16,570 nucleotides of DNA from an uncultured Campylobacteraceae bacterium (GTDB lineage Bacteria > Campylobacterota > Campylobacteria > Campylobacterales > Arcobacteraceae), in the NCBI GenBank assembly GCA_913057765.1, contig CAJXPH010000033.1, forward strand, positions 1 through 16,570, given 5' to 3'. Under the pieces are notes generated by a model, which searched no databases, was not told where the DNA came from, and saw nothing but the letters and a program-made list of their open reading frames with translations. Within the stretch, counting starts at the first letter, position 1. Every line of letters starts with the position of its first letter. Shown in pieces: positions 1 through 7,951 of the stretch. A program made the position numbers and the translations under genes.

Positions 1-49
1 ATCTACACTATCCTCTTCGTCGGCAGCGTCAGATGTGTATAAGAGACAG
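1..49 (+). other. Illumina Nextera adapter (non-genomic)
   Basis: This is library adapter, not genome. Positions 1-8 (ATCTACAC) match the end of the P5 oligo, 9-16 (TATCCTCT) an i5 index that I recognise as S503, 17-30 the Nextera read-1 linker, and 31-49 the 19-base Tn5 mosaic end AGATGTGTATAAGAGACAG. Genomic sequence starts at 50. The reverse complement of the same adapter closes the contig. Confidence 0.98.
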
Positions 50-684
50 TTGTAGTTTTATCTGATTATTCTTCTTACTCAGCAGGTCTTGGTGATTCAA
101 CTGAAGCATCAACAAAAGCACTTGGTGGTAATGTAATATTTAGAGGAAAAGTTAAATCAGGTACTCAAAACTTTACAGCGGTTTTAACAAAAATCAAAGC
201 AATGAAGCCAGATGTAATTTATTACTCAGGTTACTATACTGATGGTGGACTTATCAGAGCTCAACAAGCACAATTACAAATTAATGCTGACTTTGTTGGT
301 GGAGATTCAAATGATAATCCAGACTTTGTTAAGTTAGCTGGAAAATCTGCAGAAGGTACAGTTTTAATTAACTTCCCAACTCCAGAAATCTTACCTTACC
401 CAGAAGCTAAAAAATATTTAGCAGCATATAAAGCAGAGTTTAAAATGGATCCTCCATCAATTTGGCCTGTTACAAATGCTGATGGATTAAGAGCTGTTAT
501 TGAAGGTGTTGAACAAACTAAATCTTTTGATACTAAAAAGATTTCTGACTATATTAGAAACACAATGACAGACTTCCCAGGAATTACTGGACCTTTTAAC
601 ATCAGAGAAGATGGAGAAAGAGTTGGTGCCAAATTTGTTGTATATAATATGAAAAATGATGGTACTAAAGAAGTAGTAAAATAA
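50..684 (+). CDS. livK: Branched-chain amino acid type ABC transporter, substrate-binding protein (3' part)
   Basis: This is the C-terminal part (about 210 residues) of a periplasmic LivJ/LivK-type binding protein, which captures amino acids for the LivHMGF importer encoded directly downstream. The open frame runs from the adapter junction (first full codon at 52) to TAA at 682-684. The ATG at 202 is internal: conserved family sequence is already present before it, including the GDSTEA, LGG and NFTAVLTKIK segments, followed by DVIYYSGYYTDGG in the second lobe. Family members are usually near 370-400 residues, so roughly the N-terminal 170, including the signal peptide, lie outside the contig. 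The ligand cannot be read from sequence: leucine/isoleucine/valine is the family default, but the putA neighbour makes proline or another amino acid possible. The symbol livK is by context. Confidence 0.9.
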
Positions 685-700
685 TTAAAGGCAATAAATA

Positions 701-1603
701 ATGGATATTTTTCTTCAACAGTTAATAAATGGTTTAACAGTAGGAAGTTTATATGCATTGGTAGCTTTAGGTTATACAATGGTTTACGGTGTGATGAAGT
801 TAATCAACTTCGCACACGGTGACCTTGTTGCCTTTTCTGCTTATGTGGGACTTACTATTTTTACTCAATTTTATGGTTCAAATGCATTGTCTTTAGTGAA
901 TATTGTAATAGTATTTTCATTAACTGCAATAGTAGTTGCTTTTATAGGTGTTCTTCTTGAGCGTCTAGCATACAGACCTTTAAGAACGGCACCAAGACTT
1001 AGTGCAGTTGTTTCAGCACTTGGAGCTTCACTTGTAATTCAAAATGGGATTATGTTAATTTGGGGTCCAAATATGGAAATTTTCCCAGCAGATGTATTTC
1101 CTTCAACGTCTTGGAACTTTGGCGGAGTGATTATTTCATTTACACAATTGGTAATTTTAGTATTATCAGCTGTTTTAATGGTTTCACTTTATATTTTTAT
1201 TAATAAAACAAAAATTGGTACAGCAATTAGAGCTACTGCAATAGATCAAGATGCTGCAAAACTAATGGGTATTAATGTAAACAGAATTATTATGACTATT
1301 TTTATAGTTGGTTCTATGCTTGGAGCAATCGGTGGTTTATTTATTGGTATTTACTATAGAGGTCTAACATTTGATATGGGATGGCTTTATGGATTAAATG
1401 CATTTATTGCTGCGATTATTGGTGGTATTGGTTCAATTCCTGGAGCAATGCTTGGTGGTTTATTACTTGGATTATTTAATGCAATGATTTCAGGTTATAT
1501 TTCAACAGAATGGGCTGAGACATTTACATTTATATTATTGATTATAATCTTAATTGTAAAACCTACAGGACTTCTTGGTGAAAAAACGGCGGAGAAAGTA
1601 TAA
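701..1603 (+). CDS. livH: Branched-chain amino acid ABC transporter permease LivH
   Basis: This inner-membrane permease pairs with LivM to form the channel of the Liv importer. The 300-residue product is almost entirely hydrophobic, with about eight membrane segments. It carries the family's N-terminal NGLTVGSLYALVALGYTMVYG stretch, NFAHGDL at about 36-42, and a cytoplasmic coupling-helix region around 178-196 (IDQDAAKLMGINVNRI) that contacts the ATPases. The length is normal for LivH. The start is supported by AAAGG at 687-691, nine bases before the ATG. The gene begins 16 bases after livK, and its TAA overlaps the livM ATG by one base, so it is co-transcribed and probably translationally coupled with the rest. 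Confidence 0.95.
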   Translation: MDIFLQQLINGLTVGSLYALVALGYTMVYGVMKLINFAHGDLVAFSAYVGLTIFTQFYGSNALSLVNIVIVFSLTAIVVAFIGVLLERLAYRPLRTAPRLSAVVSALGASLVIQNGIMLIWGPNMEIFPADVFPSTSWNFGGVIISFTQLVILVLSAVLMVSLYIFINKTKIGTAIRATAIDQDAAKLMGINVNRIIMTIFIVGSMLGAIGGLFIGIYYRGLTFDMGWLYGLNAFIAAIIGGIGSIPGAMLGGLLLGLFNAMISGYISTEWAETFTFILLIIILIVKPTGLLGEKTAEKV

Positions 1604-2568
1604 TGAATAAAACTACAGGTATTGCTACATTATTTATAGTAGTTATGGCAGTTTTTCCATTTTTAGTTGATTCTGCTTGGTTAAGTATTGGTATTACATT
1701 TTTAGTATTTGCAGTAGTTGCTTTTTCTCAAGATATTATTTTAGGTCGTGCTGGTATTTTTAATATGGGGCATGCAATATTCTTTGGAATGGGAGCTTAT
1801 ACAACAGCTATCTTAAATGTACATTTCGGATTAGAAATTATTGCAACAATTCCGTTTGCAATTATTATTCCAGTTATATTTTCAATTTTACTTGCGGGTC
1901 CAATTATTCACTTAAGAGGTGACTACTTACTAGTTGCAACTATTGGATTTAATATTATTTTTGAACAAGTTTTATCTAACGATGTATTTGGTTTAACAGG
2001 CGGTCCAAATGGTATTTTTGGAATTGATGTATTTAGAATATTTGGTTATGAACTGTTTTCAGATACAGCTATTTATTATTTAGCATTTGGTTTACTAGTT
2101 GTTACTCTATTGATTATTAGAAACTTAGATACTTCTGCTTATGGACGAGCTTTATACTATATTCATAAAGATGAAATAGCTGCAAAATCTATGGGAATTA
2201 ATGTTTCTTATTACAAATTATTTGCTTTTGCTCTTGGAGCTGCTATTGCAGGTGCTGCGGGTTCAGTTTTTGCTATTCAGTATTCAGCTGTAAGTCCAGA
2301 GTCATTTAACTTTATGCAATCAGTTATGTTCTTTGCCATTGTTCTTGTAGGTGGATCAGCATCACTTCCTGGAATTATTATTGGAACATTTGTAATGTTT
2401 GTATTACCAGAACTATTTACTGAGTTTAAAGAATCAAGATACTTAATCTTTGGTGCTGCAATGGTATTAACAATGATTTTAAGACCAAATGGTGTATGGC
2501 CAGCGAAATTTGGAAATATTCCAAAATTTCTTAAAAAGAAAGCAACTGAAACAGAGGAGACAAAATAA
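1603..2568 (+). CDS. livM: Branched-chain amino acid ABC transporter permease LivM
   Basis: This is the second inner-membrane permease of the Liv importer. The 321-residue hydrophobic protein has the LivM hallmarks: a GRAGIFNMGHAIFFGMGAY segment at about 48-66, LTGGPNGI at 131-138, and a coupling loop KDEIAAKSMGIN at about 189-200. The C-terminal tail from about 300 is lysine- and glutamate-rich (KKKATETEETK) and presumably cytoplasmic. The length is normal. GGAG at 1591-1594, inside the end of livH, acts as the ribosome binding site, and the start codon shares one base with the livH stop (TAATG), as at the next two junctions. Confidence 0.95.
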   Translation: MNKTTGIATLFIVVMAVFPFLVDSAWLSIGITFLVFAVVAFSQDIILGRAGIFNMGHAIFFGMGAYTTAILNVHFGLEIIATIPFAIIIPVIFSILLAGPIIHLRGDYLLVATIGFNIIFEQVLSNDVFGLTGGPNGIFGIDVFRIFGYELFSDTAIYYLAFGLLVVTLLIIRNLDTSAYGRALYYIHKDEIAAKSMGINVSYYKLFAFALGAAIAGAAGSVFAIQYSAVSPESFNFMQSVMFFAIVLVGGSASLPGIIIGTFVMFVLPELFTEFKESRYLIFGAAMVLTMILRPNGVWPAKFGNIPKFLKKKATETEETK

Positions 2569-3347
2569 TGGAATATGTATTAGAAATTGAAAATGTTTCA
2601 AAGTTTTTCCATGGTTTAGTTGCAATTGATGATTTAACTATTAAAGTTAAACCAGGTCAGATTTATGGAATTATTGGCCCTAATGGTGCTGGAAAAACTA
2701 CACTTTTTAACTGTGTAACAGGTATTTATACTCCAGAAAAAGGAACTATTAAATACAAAGGTGAAGATATCACAGGAATGGAACCTCATAAAATTGCTCA
2801 AAGAGGAGTTTTAAGAACTTTCCAAAATATTAGACTTTTTAAAGAGATGAGTGTTGCTGAAAATATAATTGCAGGTACTCATACTAAATCAACTCAGAAA
2901 TGGTTTCACTCAATTATTCATACATCAGCATATAGAGCTGATGAAAAGAAACATTGGGAAAAAGTTGCTGAGCTTATGGAATTTTTCGGTTTAACAAAAT
3001 ATGCTTCAACTCCAGCTGGAGATTTATCCTATGGTAATCAAAGAAAAATTGAAATGGCTAGAGCTTTAGCTGCTGATCCGGAGATTTTAATCTTAGACGA
3101 ACCAGCTGCTGGATTAAATGAGAATGAAACTATCGAATTAACAAATATCATTTTGAAGATTAGAGAAATGGGTCTTGGAATTATGATGATTGAACATGAT
3201 ATGGAAATGGTTATGAAATTAACTGATTATATTACTGTTATTAACTTTGGTAAAGAGATATCTCAAGGTGAACCTTCATTTGTACAAAGTGACCCACGAG
3301 TGATTGAAGCTTATATTGGAACAGACGATGACGAAGAGGATGAGTAA
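2568..3347 (+). CDS. livG: Branched-chain amino acid ABC transporter ATP-binding protein LivG
   Basis: This is one of the two cytoplasmic ATPases that drive the Liv importer. The 259 residues contain a full nucleotide-binding domain: Walker A GPNGAGKTT at 37-45, Q-loop Gln86, signature LSYGNQ at 153-158 (the LivG variant of LSGGQ), Walker B ILILDEP at 173-179 with catalytic Glu178, and H-loop His210. The insert around 105-130 (TKSTQKWFH...) and the DEPAAGLN wording are typical of LivG rather than LivF. The acidic C-terminus (TDDDEEDE) is slightly longer than in many homologues. The gene overlaps both neighbours by one base. Confidence 0.96.
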   Translation: MEYVLEIENVSKFFHGLVAIDDLTIKVKPGQIYGIIGPNGAGKTTLFNCVTGIYTPEKGTIKYKGEDITGMEPHKIAQRGVLRTFQNIRLFKEMSVAENIIAGTHTKSTQKWFHSIIHTSAYRADEKKHWEKVAELMEFFGLTKYASTPAGDLSYGNQRKIEMARALAADPEILILDEPAAGLNENETIELTNIILKIREMGLGIMMIEHDMEMVMKLTDYITVINFGKEISQGEPSFVQSDPRVIEAYIGTDDDEEDE

Positions 3348-4069
3348 TGGTAAATAATGAAATATTATTAGATATAAAAGACCTTCAAGTATCTTATGGT
3401 GCAATTGAAGCAATCAAAGGAATTAGTCTTCATGTTAGACGTGGTGAAGTTGTAACAATTCTTGGTGCTAATGGTGCTGGAAAAACAACAACATTACAAA
3501 CAATTTCTGGACTTTTAAAAGCCAAATCTGGAAGTATTGTTTTTGATAAAAATGATATTACAAAATGTGAAGCACATGATATTGTTTCTCTTGGTATGTC
3601 TCATTCTCCTGAAGGAAGAAGAGTTTTTGGAATTTTAACAGTTGAAGAGAACTTAATGATGGGTGCCTATACACTTAAAGATCATGATAAAGAGACTTTA
3701 GAATGGATTTATGACATTCTTCCAAGACTTAAAGAAAGAAGAAAGCAACTTGCAGGAACGCTTTCTGGTGGTGAGCAACAAATGCTTGCAATTGGTAGGG
3801 CAATTATGTCTAAACCAAAATTACTAATCTTAGATGAACCATCATTAGGATTAGCTCCTATTTTAATTAAAGGTATTTTTAAAGCTGTAAAAGAGATTGC
3901 ACAAACTGGTGTAACTGTTTTATTAGTTGAACAAAATGCAAAAGCTGCATTAAAATTGGCAGATAGAGCTTATGTACTTGAAGTAGGAAAAATTACCCAT
4001 GAAGGTACTGCTGACGAATTATTAAATTCAGAGACAATTCAAGAAGCGTATTTAGGGAAAAAACACTAA
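3347..4069 (+). CDS. livF: Branched-chain amino acid ABC transporter ATP-binding protein LivF
   Basis: This second ATPase heterodimerises with LivG. The 240 residues carry Walker A GANGAGKT at 40-47, the LivF-typical SHSPEGRRVFGILTVEENL region at about 85-103, signature LSGGEQQ at 139-145 and Walker B LLILDEP at 159-165. The usual H-loop histidine is Gln196 in a VEQN motif, the normal state for LivF, so this is not a defect. It is the last gene of the liv run and ends 135 bases before putA. No canonical terminator with a T-run lies in that gap, so read-through into putA is possible. Confidence 0.96.
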   Translation: MVNNEILLDIKDLQVSYGAIEAIKGISLHVRRGEVVTILGANGAGKTTTLQTISGLLKAKSGSIVFDKNDITKCEAHDIVSLGMSHSPEGRRVFGILTVEENLMMGAYTLKDHDKETLEWIYDILPRLKERRKQLAGTLSGGEQQMLAIGRAIMSKPKLLILDEPSLGLAPILIKGIFKAVKEIAQTGVTVLLVEQNAKAALKLADRAYVLEVGKITHEGTADELLNSETIQEAYLGKKH

Positions 4070-4090
4070 AAAAAAGAAAAAGTTGAAGAA

Positions 4091-4195
4091 AAGTAGCATG
4101 AGGGGCATACTTGGCGGTTGCTCCCCTCTAGTACAGATAATTGAAACCTGTTTGTAAAGCTACTTAAAATTTAGTTAAAAACGAATTAATTTTAA
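4091..4195 (+). promoter_or_regulatory. Candidate structured RNA leader upstream of putA
   Basis: The livF-putA gap folds on paper into a three-way junction. AAGTAGC (4091-4097) pairs with GCTACTT (4159-4165) and encloses two hairpins: GAGGGG (4100-4105) with CCCCTC (4123-4128), and TACA (4132-4135) with TGTA (4153-4156), or alternatively ACAG (4133-4136) with CTGT (4148-4151). A further stem, TTAAAATT (4164-4171) with AATTTTAA (4188-4195), shares bases with the outer stem and touches the putA ribosome binding site AAGGA (4194-4198). The GC-rich hairpin stands out from the AT-rich surroundings and lacks a following T-run, so it is not a plain terminator. I do not recognise a known riboswitch class. 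Chance pairing of the AT-rich parts is possible. Confidence 0.35.
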
Positions 4196-4204
4196 GGACG
4201 AGAA

Positions 4205-7200
4205 ATGAAAAATGAGCAAGAACTAATAGATTCATCAATAAAGTTAGCAGAAAAGTGGCAAAACAGAGCAACACAGCTAGTAAGTGATTTTGATAGAGAG
4301 TTCTATGTAAAAATGAATAAAATGCTAGATCACCCAAAAGATAAAGCACTTTTAATTGAATTAATGGATCAATGTTTTAGAGCAGATTCAAATGCTAGAA
4401 TTGCAAACCAAATCATATTTTTACTTGAAAAACATGGAATGGCACACTTTTTTACAACAAAAGATAAAACATTATTATGGTTATTCCAGAACTTTGGTAA
4501 ATTTGTTCCTGATTTATCAGTTCCAATGTTTGTAAATCAAATTAGAGAAGATACAAAAACAGTAGTTATTAAAGGAGAAGAAGGACCTTTTAATAAACAC
4601 TTAATAATGAGAAAAGCTGAAGGAACAAGAGTAAATATTAACCTCATTGGTGAAGTAGTTCTTGGTGAAGAAGAAGCTGAAGAAAGAATGGAAAAATATT
4701 TAAAAGCATTAAGTAATCCAAATATTGATTATATTTCTATAAAAATCTCGACAATTTATTCTCAAATTAATGCATTAAACTTTGACCATACAGTTGAAGT
4801 TTTAGTTGAAAAATTAACAAAAATTTATAAACAAGCACAAAAATACCCATACATTGCTCCAGATGGAACAAAATCAAATAAATTTATAAACCTTGATATG
4901 GAAGAATATAGAGATTTAGATATTACGGTAGCAGTATTCAAAAAAACACTAAATAAAGCAGAGTTTAAAGACTTCTATGCAGGTATCGTACTTCAAGCAT
5001 ATTTACCTGATTCGTTCAATGTTCAAAAAGATTTATGTGATTGGGTAAGAAATAGAGTAGAAAATGGTGGAGCTCCTATTAAGTTTAGACTTGTAAAAGG
5101 TGCTAATATGGAAATGGAAGAAACTGAAGCCTCTCAAAAACATTGGGAAATGGTAACCTATACTGATAAGCGTGATACAGATTCAAATTATAAAAGAATG
5201 GCAAGATATGCACTTCAAAAAGAAAATGCACCGTATATGCACATTGGAACTGCTTCTCATAACTTATTTGAATTAGCATATGCTACACAGTTAGCAAATG
5301 ATAATGATGTTTCAAAATACCATACTTTAGAAATGCTTGAAGGTATGAGCGAAGCTGCACGTCTAGCAATTAAAGAGATTTCAAAAGAAGTGATTCTTTA
5401 TGCACCAACAGCAGCAAAAGAGCAGTTTACAAATGCAATTGCTTACTTAGTTAGAAGACTTGATGAAAATACAGGACCTGATAACTTTATTAGATATTCT
5501 TTTGGATTAACAGTTGGTTCTTCTGATTGGAATATGCAAAGAGAACTTTTTATTGATTCTTTTGATGCTGAGAAAACTTCATTCGTTGGAGCAAAAAGAC
5601 AACAAGATAGATTAGATGAAAAATGGGATAATTTTTCTAATTCATCTTTTGATACAAATTCTTACCATGCAGAAGCCGATACAGACTTTGTCTTGCCTAA
5701 AAACCATGAATGGGCTAGAAATATTGTAAAAAAATGGAAAAATAGTGCTGATACTGTTCATACAATTGCTCCTGTTGTTGTAGGTGGAGAAGATTTAGTG
5801 GCAGAGCGAAAAATTTACGATGCAATTGATAAGTCACAAGTAAAAGATAATGTTCTTGCAGGTAGATTTGCAATGGCAAATGAAGATGATATTAAAAGAG
5901 CTGTTCAAGTAGCACGTGATGATATTGATGGATGGAGAGATTTATCTCATGTACAAAGACATGAAGCATTAAAAGCAGTTGCAATTAAATTTAGAGAAAG
6001 AAGAGATGATTTAATTGGTGTTGCTGCTGCTGAAGTTGGTAAAGTATTTACTGAAACTGATGTTGAAGTATCTGAAGCAATTGACTTTATTGAATTCTAT
6101 TCTCATGCAGTTAGACACTTTGATGAATATTCAAACTTAGAATTAAATGGTAAAGGTGTTGGTGTTGTAGTTCCTCCATGGAATTTCCCTATTGCTATTC
6201 CTGTAGGTGGTGTAGCTTCTGCATTAGCTGCTGGGAATACGGTTATTATTAAACCAGCTTCTGTTGCTGCTTTATGTTCTTATGAAATGTGTAAATGTTT
6301 CTGGGATGCTGGAATTTCAAAAAATACTTTACAGTTTCTCCCTTGTCCAGGAGCATTAGCAGGTGAACACCTAATTCCTAATAAAGATATTGATTTCTTA
6401 ATTTTAACAGGTGGAGAAGATACTGCTGCAACTATGTTAGATACTAGAAATGACTTATTCTTATCAGCGGAAACTGGTGGTAAAGATGCAACTATTGTTA
6501 CAAATATGGCAGATAGAGAACAAGCTGTTAAAAATGTATGTCAAAGTGCCTTTGGGAATTCAGGTCAAAAATGTTCGGCTACTTCATTATTAGTTCTTGA
6601 AGATGAAGTTTATAATGATGCTGGATTTAAAAAAGCTTTAATTGATACTGCTTCTTCTATGAGTGTAGGTTCTATTTGGGATTTTAAAAATAGAATTGGT
6701 ACTTTGGCAAATCCTGTTTCTGGAAATCTTAAAAAAGCTATTAACGAGCTTGAAGGTAAGGAAGAATGGGCATTAGCTCCTTCATATGCAGAAGATAATG
6801 AATTTATGTTAAAACCAGCAATTAAATGGGGAGTTTCTGAAGGGAACTTTATTCATATGAATGAGTTGTTTGGACCAGTTTTAGCAGTTATTAGAGCAAG
6901 TGATTTAAAACACGCAGTTGATATTGTAAATGCAACAGGATATGGATTAACTTCAGGAATTGAATCTTTAGATGAAAGAGAAGTAATATACTGGAAAGAG
7001 AACCTTAAAGCTGGTAACCTTTATGTAAATAGAGGAACAACTGGAGCAATCGTTCTTCGACAGCCATTTGGTGGAATGGGTAAATCTGCAATTGGTGCTG
7101 GTAGAAAAGCTGGATTCTATAATTACATAACACAATTTGTTGATGTTATCGAGACTTCTACTCCAAAAGTAAGTAAAAAAGAAAATAGTGAATTAACAAT

Positions 7201-7768
7201 ATATATTGATTCTTGTAAAAGTAAAGATAAAGATTTCGAAAGATTATCTCTTGCTCTACAATCTTACTACTGGAATTATGAAAATGAGTTTTCACAAGAG
7301 AAAGATTATGCAAATGTTAGAGGTGAAGATAATCATTTCAAATACGTACCTTTAAAAAATGTATTAATCAGAGTATCTTCTGATGATAGTTTATTTGAAA
7401 CAGTTTCTAGAATTTTAGCAGCAAGAGTTTCAGGTGTTCATTTTAAAGTTTCAATTGATAATAATAAACTTGTAGAAAAATTCTTAGAAGAAGGAAGAGA
7501 TGTTTTATTTACAAATAGAGATTCGATGATTATTCAATCAGATAAAGATTTTGTTAAAACACTTTCACAATATGAGAGAATTATTTACTCAGATGTTAAA
7601 AAAGTGCCTGAATTAGTATTTACAGAAGCTGCTAAATCAGTAACATTTATTGTTAGACAACAACCAATGATGGAAGGAAGACTAGAGCTTCTTAATTACT
7701 TCATTGAGCAATCTATTTCTCACTCTTTCCATAGATATGGAAATATCGGAGCAAGAGCTATTAACTAA
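4205..7768 (+). CDS. putA: Bifunctional proline dehydrogenase / L-glutamate gamma-semialdehyde dehydrogenase PutA
   Basis: PutA oxidises proline to glutamate in two steps: an FAD proline dehydrogenase passes electrons to quinone, then an NAD-dependent aldehyde dehydrogenase converts the semialdehyde. In the 1187 residues, the PRODH barrel spans about 90-430, with the FAD/substrate motifs RLVKGANMEME (295-305), HIGTASHN (346-353) and YLVRRLDENTG (414-424). The ALDH domain spans about 530-985, with PPWNFP (Asn660), Glu756 in ETGGKDA and catalytic Cys790 in GQKC. Residues from about 990 to 1187 form a C-terminal domain ending in SHSFHRYGNIGARAIN, as in longer non-regulatory PutAs. There is no N-terminal ribbon-helix-helix domain, so it should not repress its own gene. 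The start is supported by AAGGA at 4194-4198. It is monocistronic on the 3' side because of the terminator. Confidence 0.97.
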   Translation: MKNEQELIDSSIKLAEKWQNRATQLVSDFDREFYVKMNKMLDHPKDKALLIELMDQCFRADSNARIANQIIFLLEKHGMAHFFTTKDKTLLWLFQNFGKFVPDLSVPMFVNQIREDTKTVVIKGEEGPFNKHLIMRKAEGTRVNINLIGEVVLGEEEAEERMEKYLKALSNPNIDYISIKISTIYSQINALNFDHTVEVLVEKLTKIYKQAQKYPYIAPDGTKSNKFINLDMEEYRDLDITVAVFKKTLNKAEFKDFYAGIVLQAYLPDSFNVQKDLCDWVRNRVENGGAPIKFRLVKGANMEMEETEASQKHWEMVTYTDKRDTDSNYKRMARYALQKENAPYMHIGTASHNLFELAYATQLANDNDVSKYHTLEMLEGMSEAARLAIKEISKEVILYAPTAAKEQFTNAIAYLVRRLDENTGPDNFIRYSFGLTVGSSDWNMQRELFIDSFDAEKTSFVGAKRQQDRLDEKWDNFSNSSFDTNSYHAEADTDFVLPKNHEWARNIVKKWKNSADTVHTIAPVVVGGEDLVAERKIYDAIDKSQVKDNVLAGRFAMANEDDIKRAVQVARDDIDGWRDLSHVQRHEALKAVAIKFRERRDDLIGVAAAEVGKVFTETDVEVSEAIDFIEFYSHAVRHFDEYSNLELNGKGVGVVVPPWNFPIAIPVGGVASALAAGNTVIIKPASVAALCSYEMCKCFWDAGISKNTLQFLPCPGALAGEHLIPNKDIDFLILTGGEDTAATMLDTRNDLFLSAETGGKDATIVTNMADREQAVKNVCQSAFGNSGQKCSATSLLVLEDEVYNDAGFKKALIDTASSMSVGSIWDFKNRIGTLANPVSGNLKKAINELEGKEEWALAPSYAEDNEFMLKPAIKWGVSEGNFIHMNELFGPVLAVIRASDLKHAVDIVNATGYGLTSGIESLDEREVIYWKENLKAGNLYVNRGTTGAIVLRQPFGGMGKSAIGAGRKAGFYNYITQFVDVIETSTPKVSKKENSELTIYIDSCKSKDKDFERLSLALQSYYWNYENEFSQEKDYANVRGEDNHFKYVPLKNVLIRVSSDDSLFETVSRILAARVSGVHFKVSIDNNKLVEKFLEEGRDVLFTNRDSMIIQSDKDFVKTLSQYERIIYSDVKKVPELVFTEAAKSVTFIVRQQPMMEGRLELLNYFIEQSISHSFHRYGNIGARAIN

Positions 7769-7813
7769 ATTAAATAAGAGGTTAAATCCTCTTGTTTAAT
7801 TAGTATTATTTTT
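7768..7813 (+). terminator. Intrinsic terminator of putA
   Basis: A 14-bp stem pairs 7768-7781 (AATTAAATAAGAGG) with 7788-7801 (CCTCTTGTTTAATT), with one G-U wobble and a six-base loop. It is followed by a T-rich tract (TATTATTTTTCTTT, about 7804-7817). It begins on the last base of the putA stop codon. Confidence 0.85.
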
Positions 7814-7820
7814 CTTTAAA

Positions 7821-7908
7821 AGTATATTAGTGAGCAGGTATATTAGATAGATTTTATATTCCTCCCCATCCCAATGTCTCCTTAATAGTGCCTGTTCTCT
7901 AATATACT
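7821..7908. repeat. Imperfect long hairpin with C-rich loop and three GTATATTAG boxes
   Basis: Arms 7821-7838 and 7891-7908 are 18 bases each and pair with one T-T mismatch and one G-U wobble. They enclose 52 bases containing a pyrimidine-rich run (CCTCCCCATCCC, 7861-7872). The nonamer GTATATTAG occurs twice as a direct repeat, 16 bases apart (7822-7830, 7838-7846), and once inverted (7899-7907), so the right arm could pair with either copy. It lies between the putA terminator and the start of the next gene, 44 bases before its ATG. It may be a small RNA, a leader element of the downstream gene, or a set of protein-binding sites. No T-run follows it on either strand, so it is not itself a canonical terminator. 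Confidence 0.55.
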
Positions 7909-7951
7909 AAAGTTAAAAACCAAATATCAAAACAATCAATTAGGAATTATT

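Noticed and set aside
196..198. LivF H-loop and TtcA/DUF523 missing residues treated alike as inactivating changes
   Set aside because: The glutamine in LivF's VEQN is normal for that subfamily, and the valine before RYDG in DUF523 is not one of the three likely cluster cysteines. Only the TtcA CSFF change is kept as odd.
4111..4122. TTGGCGGTTGCT as a sigma-54 promoter upstream of putA
   Set aside because: The GG and GC elements are far too close together for a -24/-12 promoter, and the bases lie in the loop of the GAGGGG/CCCCTC hairpin.
4100..4128. GAGGGG/CCCCTC hairpin as the liv operon terminator
   Set aside because: It has a 17-base loop and is followed by TAGTACAG rather than a T-run, so it does not fit an intrinsic terminator.
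7821..7908. The hairpin after putA as a 6S RNA or a MITE
   Set aside because: It is much shorter than 6S RNA and lacks a clear central bubble layout. No convincing target-site duplication flanks it, and no second copy is in the window.
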